From Stenotrophomonas bentonitica (GTDB taxonomy: Bacteria > Pseudomonadota > Gammaproteobacteria > Xanthomonadales > Xanthomonadaceae), in assembly GCF_013185915.1 (NCBI RefSeq), contig NZ_JAAZUH010000001.1, forward strand, positions 1,674,001 through 1,738,000: a stretch of 64,000 bases of DNA, in the 5' to 3' direction. The notes beneath the pieces were generated by a model. That model saw only the letters and a list, made by a program, of their open reading frames with translations. It was not told the origin of the DNA and did no database searches. The first letter of the stretch is position 1, and each line of letters starts with the position of its first letter. Shown one piece after another: positions 9,948-18,502 of the stretch. Made by a program: the position numbers and the translations under genes.

Positions 9948-12900
9948 TTACGCTTCCCCAGCCTCATCCGGTTTAACCCGGAACCATGCCGCATACAACG
10001 CCGGCAGGAACACCAGCGTCAACACCGTGCCCACGATCAGCCCGCCCATGATCGAGATCGCCATCGACCCATAGAACGCGCTGCGCGACAGCGGAATCAT
10101 CGCCAGCACCGCCGCCAGCGCGGTCAGCACGATCGGACGGAAACGGCGCACCGTCGCATCGATGATCGCGTGCCAGCGGTCATGCCCCGCATCGATGTCC
10201 TGCTGGATCTGATCGATCAGGATCACCGAATTGCGCATGATCATGCCCGCCAGCGCAATCGTACCCAGCAACGCCACGAACCCGAACGGCGCCCGGAACA
10301 GCAGCAGGAACAGCGTCGCCCCGATGATCCCCAGCGGCGCCGTCACCAGCACCATCGCCGCCCGCGAGAAACTGCGCAGCTGCAGCATCAGCAACGTCGC
10401 CACCACGATCAGGAACAACGGCATGCCCGCCTTGATCGAATTCTGGCCACGCGCCGAATCCTCCACCGTACCGCCCGTCTCCAGCAGATACCCCGACGGA
10501 AGCTCCGCCCGGATTCCTTCCAGCGTCGGCAACAACTGCTGCACCACATCCAGCGGCTGCTTCCCGTCGCCGATGTCCGCACGCACCGTCACCGTCGGCA
10601 ACCGGTTGCGATGCCAGATGATCCCGTCCTCGAACACATACTCCAGCCGCGCCACCTGCGACAGCGTCACCGACGTACCGCTGGCCGTCGGAATTGCCAG
10701 GCTGCCCAGCATGTCCAGCCGCACCCGCTCATTGTCCGGACCGCGCAGCAGCATCTCGATCAGGCGGTTGCCCTCCCGATACGTGCTCACGCTCATCCCC
10801 GACAGCGACGTGCCCAGCAACTGGCTCACCTGTGCACTGCTTACCCCCAGCGCCCGCGCACGGTCCTGGTCGATCACCAGCCGCACCACCTTGCTCGGCT
10901 CGCTCCAGTCCAGGTTCACGTTCATCACGTGCGGGTTCTCCCGCACCTTCGCCTCCACCTTGCGCGCGATCGCCTGCACCTGCTCGATATGCTCGCCCGA
11001 AACCCGCATCTGCACCGGATAGCCCACCGGCGGCCCGTTCTCCAGACGCGTCACCCGCATCTGCACGTCCGGGAACTGCGGGATCACCTCCTTCAGCAAC
11101 CAGCTGCGAGTCGCCTCACGCGCCTCCGCGTTCTCGGTCAACACCACGAACTGCGAGAAATTGGTCGCCGGCAGCTGCTGGTCCAGCGGCAGGTAGAAGC
11201 GCGGCGACCCCGTGCCCACGTAGGCCACGTAGTTGCTGATGCCCTCCCGCCCCTTCAGCAGTTTCTCCAGCTTGTGCGCCTGTGCCTGCGTCGCCTGCAG
11301 CGACGCACCTTCGGCCAGCTCGATGTCCACCATCAGCTCCGGCCGGGTCGAATCCGGGAAGAACTGCTGCGGCACGAAGCGGAACATCAGCAGCGAGAAC
11401 ACGAACAACGCCGCCGTCGCCGCGATCACCCACCAGCGATGGCGCAGGCAGCCGTCCAGGAATCGCCGGAAGCGCGTATAGAACGGCCGCTGGTACGGAT
11501 CGTGGTCGTGCGCGTGCTGCTTGGGCACGATGAACCGCGCCAGCGCCGGGAACCGATCACCCCACGCCTGCCGCCGCGCATGCCAGCGCGCCGCGAAACT
11601 GCCCGGCTTCGGCGGCTGCGGATTGAACAGGTCCGGCAGCATCTTGTCGCCCAGGTACGGAATGAACAGCACCGCCGCGATCCACGACACCACCAGCGCA
11701 ATGGTCACCACCTGGAACAGCGAACGCGTGTACTCGCCCGTGCTCGACGCCGCCGTCGCGATCGGCAGGAAGCCCGCCGCCGTGATCAACGTACCGGTCA
11801 GCATCGGAAATGCAGTGGACTCCCACGCAAAACTCGCCGCGCGCAGGCGGTCGTAGCCCTGCTCCATCTTGGTGGCCATCATCTCCACCGCGATGATCGC
11901 ATCGTCCACCAGCAGGCCCAGCGCCAGCACCAGCGCGCCCAGCGAAATCTTGTGCAGGCCGATGTCGAAGTAGTGCATGACGAAGAACGTCATCGCCAGC
12001 ACCAGCGGAATGGTCACGCCCACCACCAGCCCGGTGCGCAGCCCCAGCGAGAAGAAGCTCACCAGCAGCACGATCACCACCGCCTCGGTCAGCACCTGCA
12101 CGAACTCGCCGACCGACTCTTCCACCGCATGCGGCTGGTCGGAGACCTTGCGCAGCTGCATTCCCGCCGGCAGCGTCTTCTGCAGGCGTTCGAACTCCGC
12201 GTCCAGGGTCGAACCCAGCTTCAGGATGTCACCGCCGTCCTTCATCGCCACCGCAATGCCGATCGCGTCCTCGCCCATGAAGCGCATCTTCGGCGAGGCC
12301 GGGTCGGCGAAGCCGCGCTTGATCTCGGCGATGTCGCCCAGGTGCAGGGTGCGGTCGCCCGCCTGGATCGGGAAGCGACGAATATCGTCCACGCTCTGGA
12401 ACTGGCCGGTCACGCGCAGCTGCACGCGGTCGGTCGGCGTTTCGAAGAAGCTGGTCGCGGTGATCGCGTTCTGGTCGGCCAGCGCCTGCTGCACCTGCTG
12501 CAGCGACACGCCCAGCGTGGCCAGCTTGGTGTTGGACAGCTCGATCCAGATCTTCTCGTCCTGCAGGCCTTCCAGCTCGATCTTGCCCACGTCCGGCACC
12601 CGCTGCAGCTCCAGCTGGATGCGGTCGGCGTAGTCGCGCATCACCGCGTAGTCGAAGCCCTGCCCGGTCAACGCATAGATGTTGCCGAAGGTGTCGCCGA
12701 ACTCATCGTTGAAGAACGGCCCCACGATCTCGCGCGGCAACGTCGGCTTGATGTCGCCCACCCGCTTGCGCACCTGGTACCACAGGTCGGGAATCGCCTT
12801 GGAACGCAGGCTGTCGCGCGCCACGAAGATCACCTGCGACTCGCCCGGGCGCGAGTACGAGCGGATGAACTCGTACTGCCCGGTGTTCAACAGCGCCTTT

Positions 12901-13112
12901 TCGATCGGCTCGGTCACCTGCCGCGAGACCTGCTCGGCGGTGGCGCCCGGCCACAGCGTGCGCACCACCATCACCTTGAAGGTGAACGGCGGATCCTCGG
13001 ACTGGCCCAAGTGCTTGTACGACCACGCACCGATGATGGCGAAGGCGAGCATGGCAAACAGCACCAGCGCGCGGTTGCCCAGTGCCCACTCGGAAAGATT
13101 GAAGCGGCGCAC
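9948..13112 (-). CDS. RND-family multidrug efflux permease
   Basis: An inner-membrane proton-driven pump subunit of the AcrB/MexB superfamily, 1054 aa. It has an N-terminal membrane helix, two large periplasmic loops and two clusters of membrane segments. The proton-relay Asp pair is D403-D404 in LGLLVDDAI. The start is GTG (13110-13112), 3 bp after the adaptor stop, so the two genes form an operon. There is no channel gene in the operon; the TolC-type gene at 15843 may serve. The length and the QSEDPPFTFK N-terminal segment suggest the cation/drug-efflux branch rather than metal export. The substrate is not shown. Confidence 0.93.
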   Translation of the reverse strand: MRRFNLSEWALGNRALVLFAMLAFAIIGAWSYKHLGQSEDPPFTFKVMVVRTLWPGATAEQVSRQVTEPIEKALLNTGQYEFIRSYSRPGESQVIFVARDSLRSKAIPDLWYQVRKRVGDIKPTLPREIVGPFFNDEFGDTFGNIYALTGQGFDYAVMRDYADRIQLELQRVPDVGKIELEGLQDEKIWIELSNTKLATLGVSLQQVQQALADQNAITATSFFETPTDRVQLRVTGQFQSVDDIRRFPIQAGDRTLHLGDIAEIKRGFADPASPKMRFMGEDAIGIAVAMKDGGDILKLGSTLDAEFERLQKTLPAGMQLRKVSDQPHAVEESVGEFVQVLTEAVVIVLLVSFFSLGLRTGLVVGVTIPLVLAMTFFVMHYFDIGLHKISLGALVLALGLLVDDAIIAVEMMATKMEQGYDRLRAASFAWESTAFPMLTGTLITAAGFLPIATAASSTGEYTRSLFQVVTIALVVSWIAAVLFIPYLGDKMLPDLFNPQPPKPGSFAARWHARRQAWGDRFPALARFIVPKQHAHDHDPYQRPFYTRFRRFLDGCLRHRWWVIAATAALFVFSLLMFRFVPQQFFPDSTRPELMVDIELAEGASLQATQAQAHKLEKLLKGREGISNYVAYVGTGSPRFYLPLDQQLPATNFSQFVVLTENAEAREATRSWLLKEVIPQFPDVQMRVTRLENGPPVGYPVQMRVSGEHIEQVQAIARKVEAKVRENPHVMNVNLDWSEPSKVVRLVIDQDRARALGVSSAQVSQLLGTSLSGMSVSTYREGNRLIEMLLRGPDNERVRLDMLGSLAIPTASGTSVTLSQVARLEYVFEDGIIWHRNRLPTVTVRADIGDGKQPLDVVQQLLPTLEGIRAELPSGYLLETGGTVEDSARGQNSIKAGMPLFLIVVATLLMLQLRSFSRAAMVLVTAPLGIIGATLFLLLFRAPFGFVALLGTIALAGMIMRNSVILIDQIQQDIDAGHDRWHAIIDATVRRFRPIVLTALAAVLAMIPLSRSAFYGSMAISIMGGLIVGTVLTLVFLPALYAAWFRVKPDEAGEA

Positions 13113-13115
13113 GGG

Positions 13116-14246
13116 TCAGTGCGCCTTGGCTGCGGCAGCCGGCGCGGCGGCCGGCGTCAGCACCGGCCGGTTCTGCCGGTCGACCGGGGTCACCACCTGG
13201 CCTTCGCGCAGCAGGTGCCCGCCCGCAGCGACCACCCAATCCTGCGCGGCCACGCCGGAAAGCACCGGCACCGATTCGGGACCGTACGCACCTACCGTGA
13301 CCGGCGTGGATTTCAGCGCCCCGTTGGCCGGGTTCACCACCCACACGCTGGGCGCGCCGTTGGCACCGCGCAGCACCGCACCCAGCGGCAACTGCAGGGT
13401 GCCACTGCGGCCGGCGGCGGCGAACACGCGCGCGCTCTGGCCCAGTTCCACTTCGGCCAGCGCTTCCGGCGCCAGGCTGACGCGGGTCGCGTAGGTACGT
13501 GCCTGCGCGTCGGCGGCCGGCGCGATCTCGCGGATCGTGCCCGGCAGCATCTGGCCCGGACGGTTCCACAACTCGACCTGCACCTCCTGGCCGACCTTGT
13601 AATCGCGGATGGTGCTTTCCGGCAGCGCGATCAGCACCTCGCGGCCGCCGTCGGCGGCCAGCGTGAACACCGTCTGCCCGGCGCCGACCACCTGCCCGGC
13701 TTCGGCCTGGCGGCTGGCGATCACGCCGTCGGTCGGCGCACGCAGCTGCGCGTAGCCGGTCTGGTTGCGGGCCACCGCCAGGTTGGCGCGGGCGGCGTTG
13801 GCCTGGCCCTGCGCGGCCTTGAATGCGGCGGTCTGCGCATCCAGCGTGGATTTGCTGACCAGCTGCTGCTCAGCGAGCGTGGCGTAGCGCTTCTGGTCAT
13901 CGCGGGCGCGCACCAGGTCGGCCTCGGCGGCAGCCAGCTGCGCCTGCGACGCGCTGGCCTGGGCCGCGAAGTCGGCCGCGTCCAGTTCGGCCAGCAGGTC
14001 GCCCTTGCGCACGCGCTGGCCGGCATCGACATGCCGCTTGACCAGGTTGCCCCCAACCCGGAACGACAGCGGACTTTCCTCGCGGGCATGCACCTCACCC
14101 GGATACGCGGCCACTTCCTGGCCGCTCACCGTGCCCGGTTGCACCACCAGCACCGGGATCGGTGCGGCCGGTTCGGCGTCCTGCTTGCCACACGCTGCCA
14201 GCATCAACGCCAGCAGGCCACTGCCCATCCATTGCAACTTGTTCAT
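13116..14246 (-). CDS. RND efflux periplasmic adaptor (membrane-fusion) lipoprotein
   Basis: The 376-aa adaptor links the permease to an outer-membrane channel. A lipoprotein signal ends at LMLAACG, with C19 as the lipidated residue. It is followed by a barrel-sandwich hybrid split by an Ala/Gln-rich alpha-helical hairpin (about 95-160) and then beta-barrel domains. It is first in the operon and transcribed away from the TetR gene, from which 125 bp separate it. Confidence 0.92.
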   Translation of the reverse strand: MNKLQWMGSGLLALMLAACGKQDAEPAAPIPVLVVQPGTVSGQEVAAYPGEVHAREESPLSFRVGGNLVKRHVDAGQRVRKGDLLAELDAADFAAQASASQAQLAAAEADLVRARDDQKRYATLAEQQLVSKSTLDAQTAAFKAAQGQANAARANLAVARNQTGYAQLRAPTDGVIASRQAEAGQVVGAGQTVFTLAADGGREVLIALPESTIRDYKVGQEVQVELWNRPGQMLPGTIREIAPAADAQARTYATRVSLAPEALAEVELGQSARVFAAAGRSGTLQLPLGAVLRGANGAPSVWVVNPANGALKSTPVTVGAYGPESVPVLSGVAAQDWVVAAGGHLLREGQVVTPVDRQNRPVLTPAAAPAAAAKAH

Positions 14247-14282
14247 GAGGTCTCGGACCTTGAAGTACCGGAGGAAGACCGC

Positions 14283-14306
14283 GTGGAATGCGACACTCTA
14301 TTCCAC
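14283..14306. promoter_or_regulatory. Inverted repeat GTGGAAT-N10-ATTCCAC
   Basis: Perfect 7-bp arms at 14283-14289 and 14300-14306 are separated by 10 bp, in the 5' region of the adaptor mRNA. It could be a second regulator site. No partner regulator is identifiable. Confidence 0.35.
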
Positions 14307-14321
14307 GACGGATAATAGTGA

Positions 14322-14364
14322 ACCAGCCGGTATAGTATAAATATCGAACCGATTGGTCTAGTAT
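14322..14364. promoter_or_regulatory. Candidate TetR-type operator: two copies of ACC-N4-GGT-N-TAGTAT
   Basis: Two 17-bp direct repeats, at 14322-14338 and 14348-14364, share ACCnnnnGGTnTAGTAT with starts 26 bp apart. Each ACC-N4-GGT is itself a small dyad. The TATAGTAT and CTAGTAT parts look like -10 hexamers, so a bound repressor would cover promoters of tetR and/or the efflux operon. The second copy ends 7 bp before the tetR ATG. Confidence 0.55.
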
Positions 14365-14371
14365 TGTTTGC

Positions 14372-15043
14372 ATGACCGATCCCACCGCTCCTGCCGCCTC
14401 GTCCAAGCCCGCTGCCAAGGCCGCCGGACCCGGTCGCCCAAAGGATCTGGGCAAGCGCGCGGCGATCCTGGACGCGGCCAAGGCATTGTTCGTCGAACAG
14501 GGGTACGGCGGCGTCAGCATGGACAGCATCGCGGCCCAGGCCGGCGTGTCCAAGCTCACCGTTTACAGCCATTTCGGCGACAAAGAGACGCTTTTCACCG
14601 AAGCTGTGAAGTCCACCTGCGTCGAGATGCTGCCCGACGCGCTGTTCGTCACCGACGCCGAAGGCGCCCTGCGCGAGCAGCTGCTGGGCATCGGGCGGGC
14701 GTTCTTCAACATGATCACCTCTCCGGCCGCGGTGGCCGTGCAGCGGGTGATGATGGCCCCGGATACCGACGACCGGATCCGCGAGATGTTCTGGGAAGCC
14801 GGCCCGCAGCGCACCAGCGATGCCCTGGCCGAGTTCCTGCGCGCCCGCACCGAGCGCGGCGAGCTGGAGATCAGCGACTTCCACACCGCCGCCCTGCAGT
14901 TCTTCACCCTCATCAAAGGCGAGCTGCATACGCATATGATGTGCGGGCTGCGACCGGCCCCGGCCGAGTGCGACGCCACCACCCACGTGGAGGAAAGCGT
15001 CACTTTCTTCCTGAGGGCCTACGCCACCCGCCCCGCGCGGTGA
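14372..15043 (+). CDS. TetR-family transcriptional regulator of the adjacent efflux operon
   Basis: A 223-aa protein. The N-terminal helix-turn-helix at about 48-72 (SMDSIAAQAGVSKLTVYSHF) is preceded by a flexible Ala/Pro-rich tail with GRPKD. The C-terminal domain resembles the AcrR-type C-terminal ligand domain, including FFNMITSP. It is divergent from the RND operon, the standard arrangement of a local repressor. The inducing ligand is unknown. Confidence 0.9.
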   Translation: MTDPTAPAASSKPAAKAAGPGRPKDLGKRAAILDAAKALFVEQGYGGVSMDSIAAQAGVSKLTVYSHFGDKETLFTEAVKSTCVEMLPDALFVTDAEGALREQLLGIGRAFFNMITSPAAVAVQRVMMAPDTDDRIREMFWEAGPQRTSDALAEFLRARTERGELEISDFHTAALQFFTLIKGELHTHMMCGLRPAPAECDATTHVEESVTFFLRAYATRPAR

Positions 15044-15178
15044 CACCAAGATGAATAGCTGGAGGTCGCGGTGACTTCCGGCACTGCGACCCCGGCGCGA
15101 CGGCAGCGATGCTCCCAGTGCGCCGCCGGCTCCCGGCACCGGTAAAATGGCCGGCCCACTGCGCTGGATTAGAACCTC

Positions 15179-15826
15179 ATGACGATCGATTACGCCCACG
15201 CCCGCGAACTGATGGTTGAACAGCAGATCCGTCCCTGGGACGTGCTGGACATCCGTGTGCTCGATGTACTGGCACAGTTGCCGCGCGAGGCGTTCGTCGC
15301 CGAAACGCACCGCAAGCTTGCCTACACCGACGTGGAACTGCCGCTGGGCTTCGGCCAGAAGATGATGAAGCCGGTCATCGAGGGCCGCACCCTGCAGGCG
15401 CTGGACCTCCAGCCCGGCGACGAAGTGCTGGAAATCGGCACCGGCAGCGGCTACCTGAGTGCCTGCATGGGCGCGCTGGCCCGCGAAGTACTGAGCCTGG
15501 AAATCCAGCCGGAACTGGCCGCCACCGCGCGCGCCAACCTGGACGCCAAGGGCCTGGGCACCAACGTCCGCATTGAAACCGCCGACGCGCTGACCTGGGA
15601 AACCGAACGCCGCTTCGACGCGATCTGCGTGACCGGCGCGGTCGACACCATCCCGGCCCGCTTCACCCAGTGGCTGCGCCCGAACGGTCGCCTGTACGTG
15701 ATCCGCGGCCAGTCGCCGGTGATGGAAGCAGTCCTGGTCAAGGCCGATGGCAGCATCGATTCCCTGTTTGAAACCGATATCGACTACCTGCGCGGTGCCG
15801 CGCCGGCACCCCAGTTCCAACTCTGA
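15179..15826 (+). CDS. Protein-L-isoaspartate O-methyltransferase family protein
   Basis: A 215-aa class I methyltransferase of the Pcm family. Motif I EVLEIGTGSGYLSAC is at 82-96, preceded by the family pattern where GQKMMKPVIEGR replaces the usual GQTISQP. That region holds the substrate-site residues in true repair enzymes, so the exact activity is uncertain. It ends 16 bp before the TolC-type gene and is probably co-transcribed with it. TAAAAT near 15143 is a possible -10. Confidence 0.85.
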   Translation: MTIDYAHARELMVEQQIRPWDVLDIRVLDVLAQLPREAFVAETHRKLAYTDVELPLGFGQKMMKPVIEGRTLQALDLQPGDEVLEIGTGSGYLSACMGALAREVLSLEIQPELAATARANLDAKGLGTNVRIETADALTWETERRFDAICVTGAVDTIPARFTQWLRPNGRLYVIRGQSPVMEAVLVKADGSIDSLFETDIDYLRGAAPAPQFQL

Positions 15827-15842
15827 GTCCAAGGAAGCCGCA

Positions 15843-17207
15843 ATGATCCGCCGATCCCTCGCTATTGCGCTGGCCGCCGCACTGCTGCCCATGACCGCCT
15901 CTGCCGCCGACCTGCTGCAGGTCTACGAAATGGCGCGCAACGGCGATCCGCAGCTGTCCGCCGCAGAATCGACCCGTCTGTTCGACAAGGAAGGCGCCGT
16001 GCAGGCGCGTGCGGCACTGCTGCCGCAGATCAACGGCGAGGCGTCGTTGACGCAGAACCGCACCAACCCGAACCACGACATCAGCTCGAATTCGTACACC
16101 ACCAAGAACCGCAACTACGGCGTCAACGCGTCGCAGACGCTGTTCAACTGGACCCAGATCTCCAACCTGCGTTCGCAGCGCGAGCTGAGCAAGGCGGCGG
16201 ACTTCACCCTGGATTCGGCCAACGACGACCTGATCGTGCGCACCTCGGCGGCGTACTTCAACGTGCTGGTGGGCATCGAATCGCTGTCGGCCGCGCAGAC
16301 CAACGAAGCGGCCGCCAAGAAGCAGTTCGACTTCGCCGACAAGCGCCTGGAAGTGGGCCTGGCCCCGATCACCGACGTGCATGAAGCGCGCGCCCAGTAC
16401 GACCAGGCCCGCGCCAACACCATCGTGGCGCAGAACACCCTGGCCGACTCCTACCAGGCACTGACCGAACTGACCGGCCAGCCGGTCACCGACCTGCGCG
16501 CGCTGCCGACCGACTTCCGTCCGGAACTGCCGGCCAAGTACGCCACCGTCGACGAGCTGGTGAACCGTTCGGTCGAACAGAACCCGGCGCTGAAGGCGCA
16601 GGAGCTGAAGGTCAGCGCTGCCGAATCCAGCGTCCAGGCCGCACGTGGTGGCCACTACCCGACCCTGTCGCTGGGTGCCAGCGCCGGCCGCCAGGCCAGC
16701 TGGGGCGACGTGGTGGGCAGCGGCTCGAACTTCAGCCCGGATGCGCGCAGCAACAGCATCGGCCTGACCCTGAGCGTGCCGATCTTCTCCGGCGGCGCCA
16801 CCCAGTCCGGCGTGCGCCAGGCCCTGGCACAGCGCGACATCGCCCAGGACGGTTACGAGCAGCAGAAGCGTGCCCTGGACCGCAACACCCGCAACGCCTA
16901 CCAGACCCTGAAGGCAGGCATCAGCGAAGTGGAAGCGCGCCGCCTGGCGGTGGTCTCGGCACAGAGCGCGTATGACGCCTCGCAGGTGGGCCTGGAAGTG
17001 GGTACCCGCACCGTGCTGGACGTGATCCAGAACCAGCGCATCCTGTTCGCGGCCCAGCTCGAGTACGCCAACGCGCGCTACACCTTCCTGCAGAACCGGC
17101 TGCTGCTGGGCCAGGCAGTGGGCGTGCTGGACATCGCCGAACTGCAGGACATCAACCGCCTGCTGACCCAGCAGGCGGCAACGCCGAGCACCACGGTCAA
17201 CAACTGA
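15843..17207 (+). CDS. tolC: TolC-family outer-membrane efflux channel
   Basis: 454 aa with a cleaved signal peptide (MIRRSLAIALAAALLPMTASAA). Two OEP repeats of long helices plus beta-barrel strands follow, with typical motifs such as ARAQYDQARAN and YEVGTRTVLDV-like LEVGTRTVLDVIQNQ. I chose the ATG at 15843 because AAGGAAG lies about 8 bp upstream and the signal peptide starts there. Lacking its own pump genes nearby, it is likely a general exit duct for RND, ABC and type I systems, possibly including the RND pair at 9948-14246. A strong terminator follows. Confidence 0.92.
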   Translation: MIRRSLAIALAAALLPMTASAADLLQVYEMARNGDPQLSAAESTRLFDKEGAVQARAALLPQINGEASLTQNRTNPNHDISSNSYTTKNRNYGVNASQTLFNWTQISNLRSQRELSKAADFTLDSANDDLIVRTSAAYFNVLVGIESLSAAQTNEAAAKKQFDFADKRLEVGLAPITDVHEARAQYDQARANTIVAQNTLADSYQALTELTGQPVTDLRALPTDFRPELPAKYATVDELVNRSVEQNPALKAQELKVSAAESSVQAARGGHYPTLSLGASAGRQASWGDVVGSGSNFSPDARSNSIGLTLSVPIFSGGATQSGVRQALAQRDIAQDGYEQQKRALDRNTRNAYQTLKAGISEVEARRLAVVSAQSAYDASQVGLEVGTRTVLDVIQNQRILFAAQLEYANARYTFLQNRLLLGQAVGVLDIAELQDINRLLTQQAATPSTTVNN

Positions 17208-17228
17208 CCGTACCGCAAAGCGGAAACG

Positions 17229-17257
17229 AAAAAGCCACCCGCAAGGGTGGCTTTTTT
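17229..17257 (+). terminator. Rho-independent terminator after tolC
   Basis: Stem GCCACCC/GGGTGGC with a GCAA loop, followed by six T and preceded by five A, so it could act in both directions. It starts 22 bp after the tolC stop. Confidence 0.9.
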
Positions 17258-17270
17258 CGTACCTGGTCCT

Positions 17271-17390
17271 GGAACATGTCTTCGTTCCATCCGGTAGAGC
17301 CACGCCCTGCGTGGCTGCGCGGGAACATGTCTTCGTTCGACCCGGTAGAGCCACGCCCTGCGTGGCTGCGCAGGAACATGTCTTCGTTCG
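17271..17390. repeat. 51-bp tandem repeat array carrying REP family A
   Basis: GGAACATGTCTTCGTTC begins at 17271, 17322 and 17373, an exact 51-bp period. Each of the first two full units ends in a REP-A palindrome (17294-17316 and 17345-17367, plus orientation). The third unit runs into a disrupted REP. The array is non-coding on current evidence, although the period is a multiple of three. Confidence 0.85.
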
Positions 17391-17395
17391 ACACT

Positions 17396-17503
17396 GCAGC
17401 CACGCGTGAATCACGTCCCGTGTTGGCGGCAGGTTCCGCGCGCATGGCGATGCGCTCATCCTACTGGCGCCCGTCGGTCATGCGGCGCGGCGTGGCTCTA
17501 CCC
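17396..17503 (-). repeat. REP family A copy split by about 83 bp
   Basis: GCAGCCACGC (17396-17405) and GGCGTGGCTCTACCC (17489-17503) are the two halves of a minus-oriented REP-A, separated by an 83-bp insert. Part of the insert (17420-17477) resembles 26868-26930 and shares TGGCGCCCGT and a GATGCGCTCATC-like stretch. Confidence 0.5.
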
Positions 17504-17514
17504 GGCGAGTGCCG

Positions 17515-18435
17515 TCATTTGTAGTAATCGCTCCGTCCACCCGGCTGCCGCTTGAACCGCCGGTGGATCCACAGGTACTGGTCTGGCGCCTCACGCACCA
17601 TCGCTTCGATCGCCTGGTTGACCCGCGCGGTATCCGCTTCCACATCTTCGCTGGGGAAGTTTTCCAACGGCGCACCGATCTTCAGGAAATACTTCCCACC
17701 TTCGCGACGGTGGAAATACGGAATCACCGCGCACCCCGTCATCCGCGCCAGCTGGTGCGTCGCGGTAATGGTCGACGCGGTATGGCCGAAGAACGGCACG
17801 AACACCGTGTCCTTGCCACGCATGTCCTGGTCCGGCGCGTACCACAGGAAGCCGCCTTTCTTCAGATGCCGCACCGTGGCGCGGATGTCTTCATTGGCAT
17901 ACATCGCCTTGGCGTACCGTAGCCGGCCGAACTTCACTGCCCATTCGTACACCGGGTTGCGGTGCTTGCGGTACATCCCCGAAAGATCCACGTGGTCGCA
18001 CAGCAGCCGGCCGCACATCTCCAGGGTCATGAAGTGGCCCGACACCAGCAGCACGCCACGACCTTCGGCCTGCATCTGCTTGAGGTGCTCCAGGCCTTCC
18101 ACCTGGACCTTGGGTCGGATGCTGTCGATGCTGCCCCACCAGGCCCGGGCGAATTCGAAGATACCCACGCCCAATGCGTCGAAGCTGTCGCGCAGCAGGC
18201 GTTGGCGCCAGGCGTCGTCCTTTTCCGGGAAGCACAGCTTGAGGTTCACCTCGGCCGCGCGGCGGCGGCTGCTGGCCACGTGATAGGCCACGGTGCCCAC
18301 GCCACGGCCCAGCGCGCGCTGCAGGCCCCAGGGCAGCTGGGCGACCACGAAGGCGGCCAGGATGAAGGCGAAGGTCGGCCAGTGCCGCGGATTGCGCAGG
18401 GACGGCCGGGTGGCGGTGGAAGCGTTATCGGACAT
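17515..18435 (-). CDS. lpxL: Lipid A biosynthesis acyltransferase (LpxL/HtrB family)
   Basis: An inner-membrane acyltransferase that adds a secondary acyl chain to Kdo2-lipid A. 306 aa with one N-terminal membrane helix (about 21-38). The HX4E catalytic motif is H134 and E139 in GHFMTLEM. The DQD(M)RG element and the C-terminal YLWIHRRFK are family hallmarks. It is divergent from waaA with only 67 bp between starts, so the two Kdo/lipid A genes share a promoter region. Whether it is LpxL or LpxM type cannot be decided here. Confidence 0.9.
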   Translation of the reverse strand: MSDNASTATRPSLRNPRHWPTFAFILAAFVVAQLPWGLQRALGRGVGTVAYHVASSRRRAAEVNLKLCFPEKDDAWRQRLLRDSFDALGVGIFEFARAWWGSIDSIRPKVQVEGLEHLKQMQAEGRGVLLVSGHFMTLEMCGRLLCDHVDLSGMYRKHRNPVYEWAVKFGRLRYAKAMYANEDIRATVRHLKKGGFLWYAPDQDMRGKDTVFVPFFGHTASTITATHQLARMTGCAVIPYFHRREGGKYFLKIGAPLENFPSEDVEADTARVNQAIEAMVREAPDQYLWIHRRFKRQPGGRSDYYK

Positions 18436-18502
18436 GCCCCGATTCTAAGTCATGCGGCGGCCGCGCATGTCTTTCCCGGTGCCGCTCCCGTATCCTCCGT
18501 AC

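Noticed and set aside
9843-14315. Very long (1490-codon) open frame on the plus strand opposite the RND operon
   Set aside because: It is the antisense shadow of two clear genes in high-GC DNA; its product is His/Arg/Gln-rich without domains.
17271-17390. Possible CRISPR-like array
   Set aside because: Unit and spacer are both repeated with an exact 51-bp period; there are no unique spacers and no cas genes.
17276-17524. 82-codon frame through the 51-bp repeats as a repeat protein
   Set aside because: The unit is made of a REP palindrome; the frame exists only because 51 is a multiple of three, and there is no start signal.
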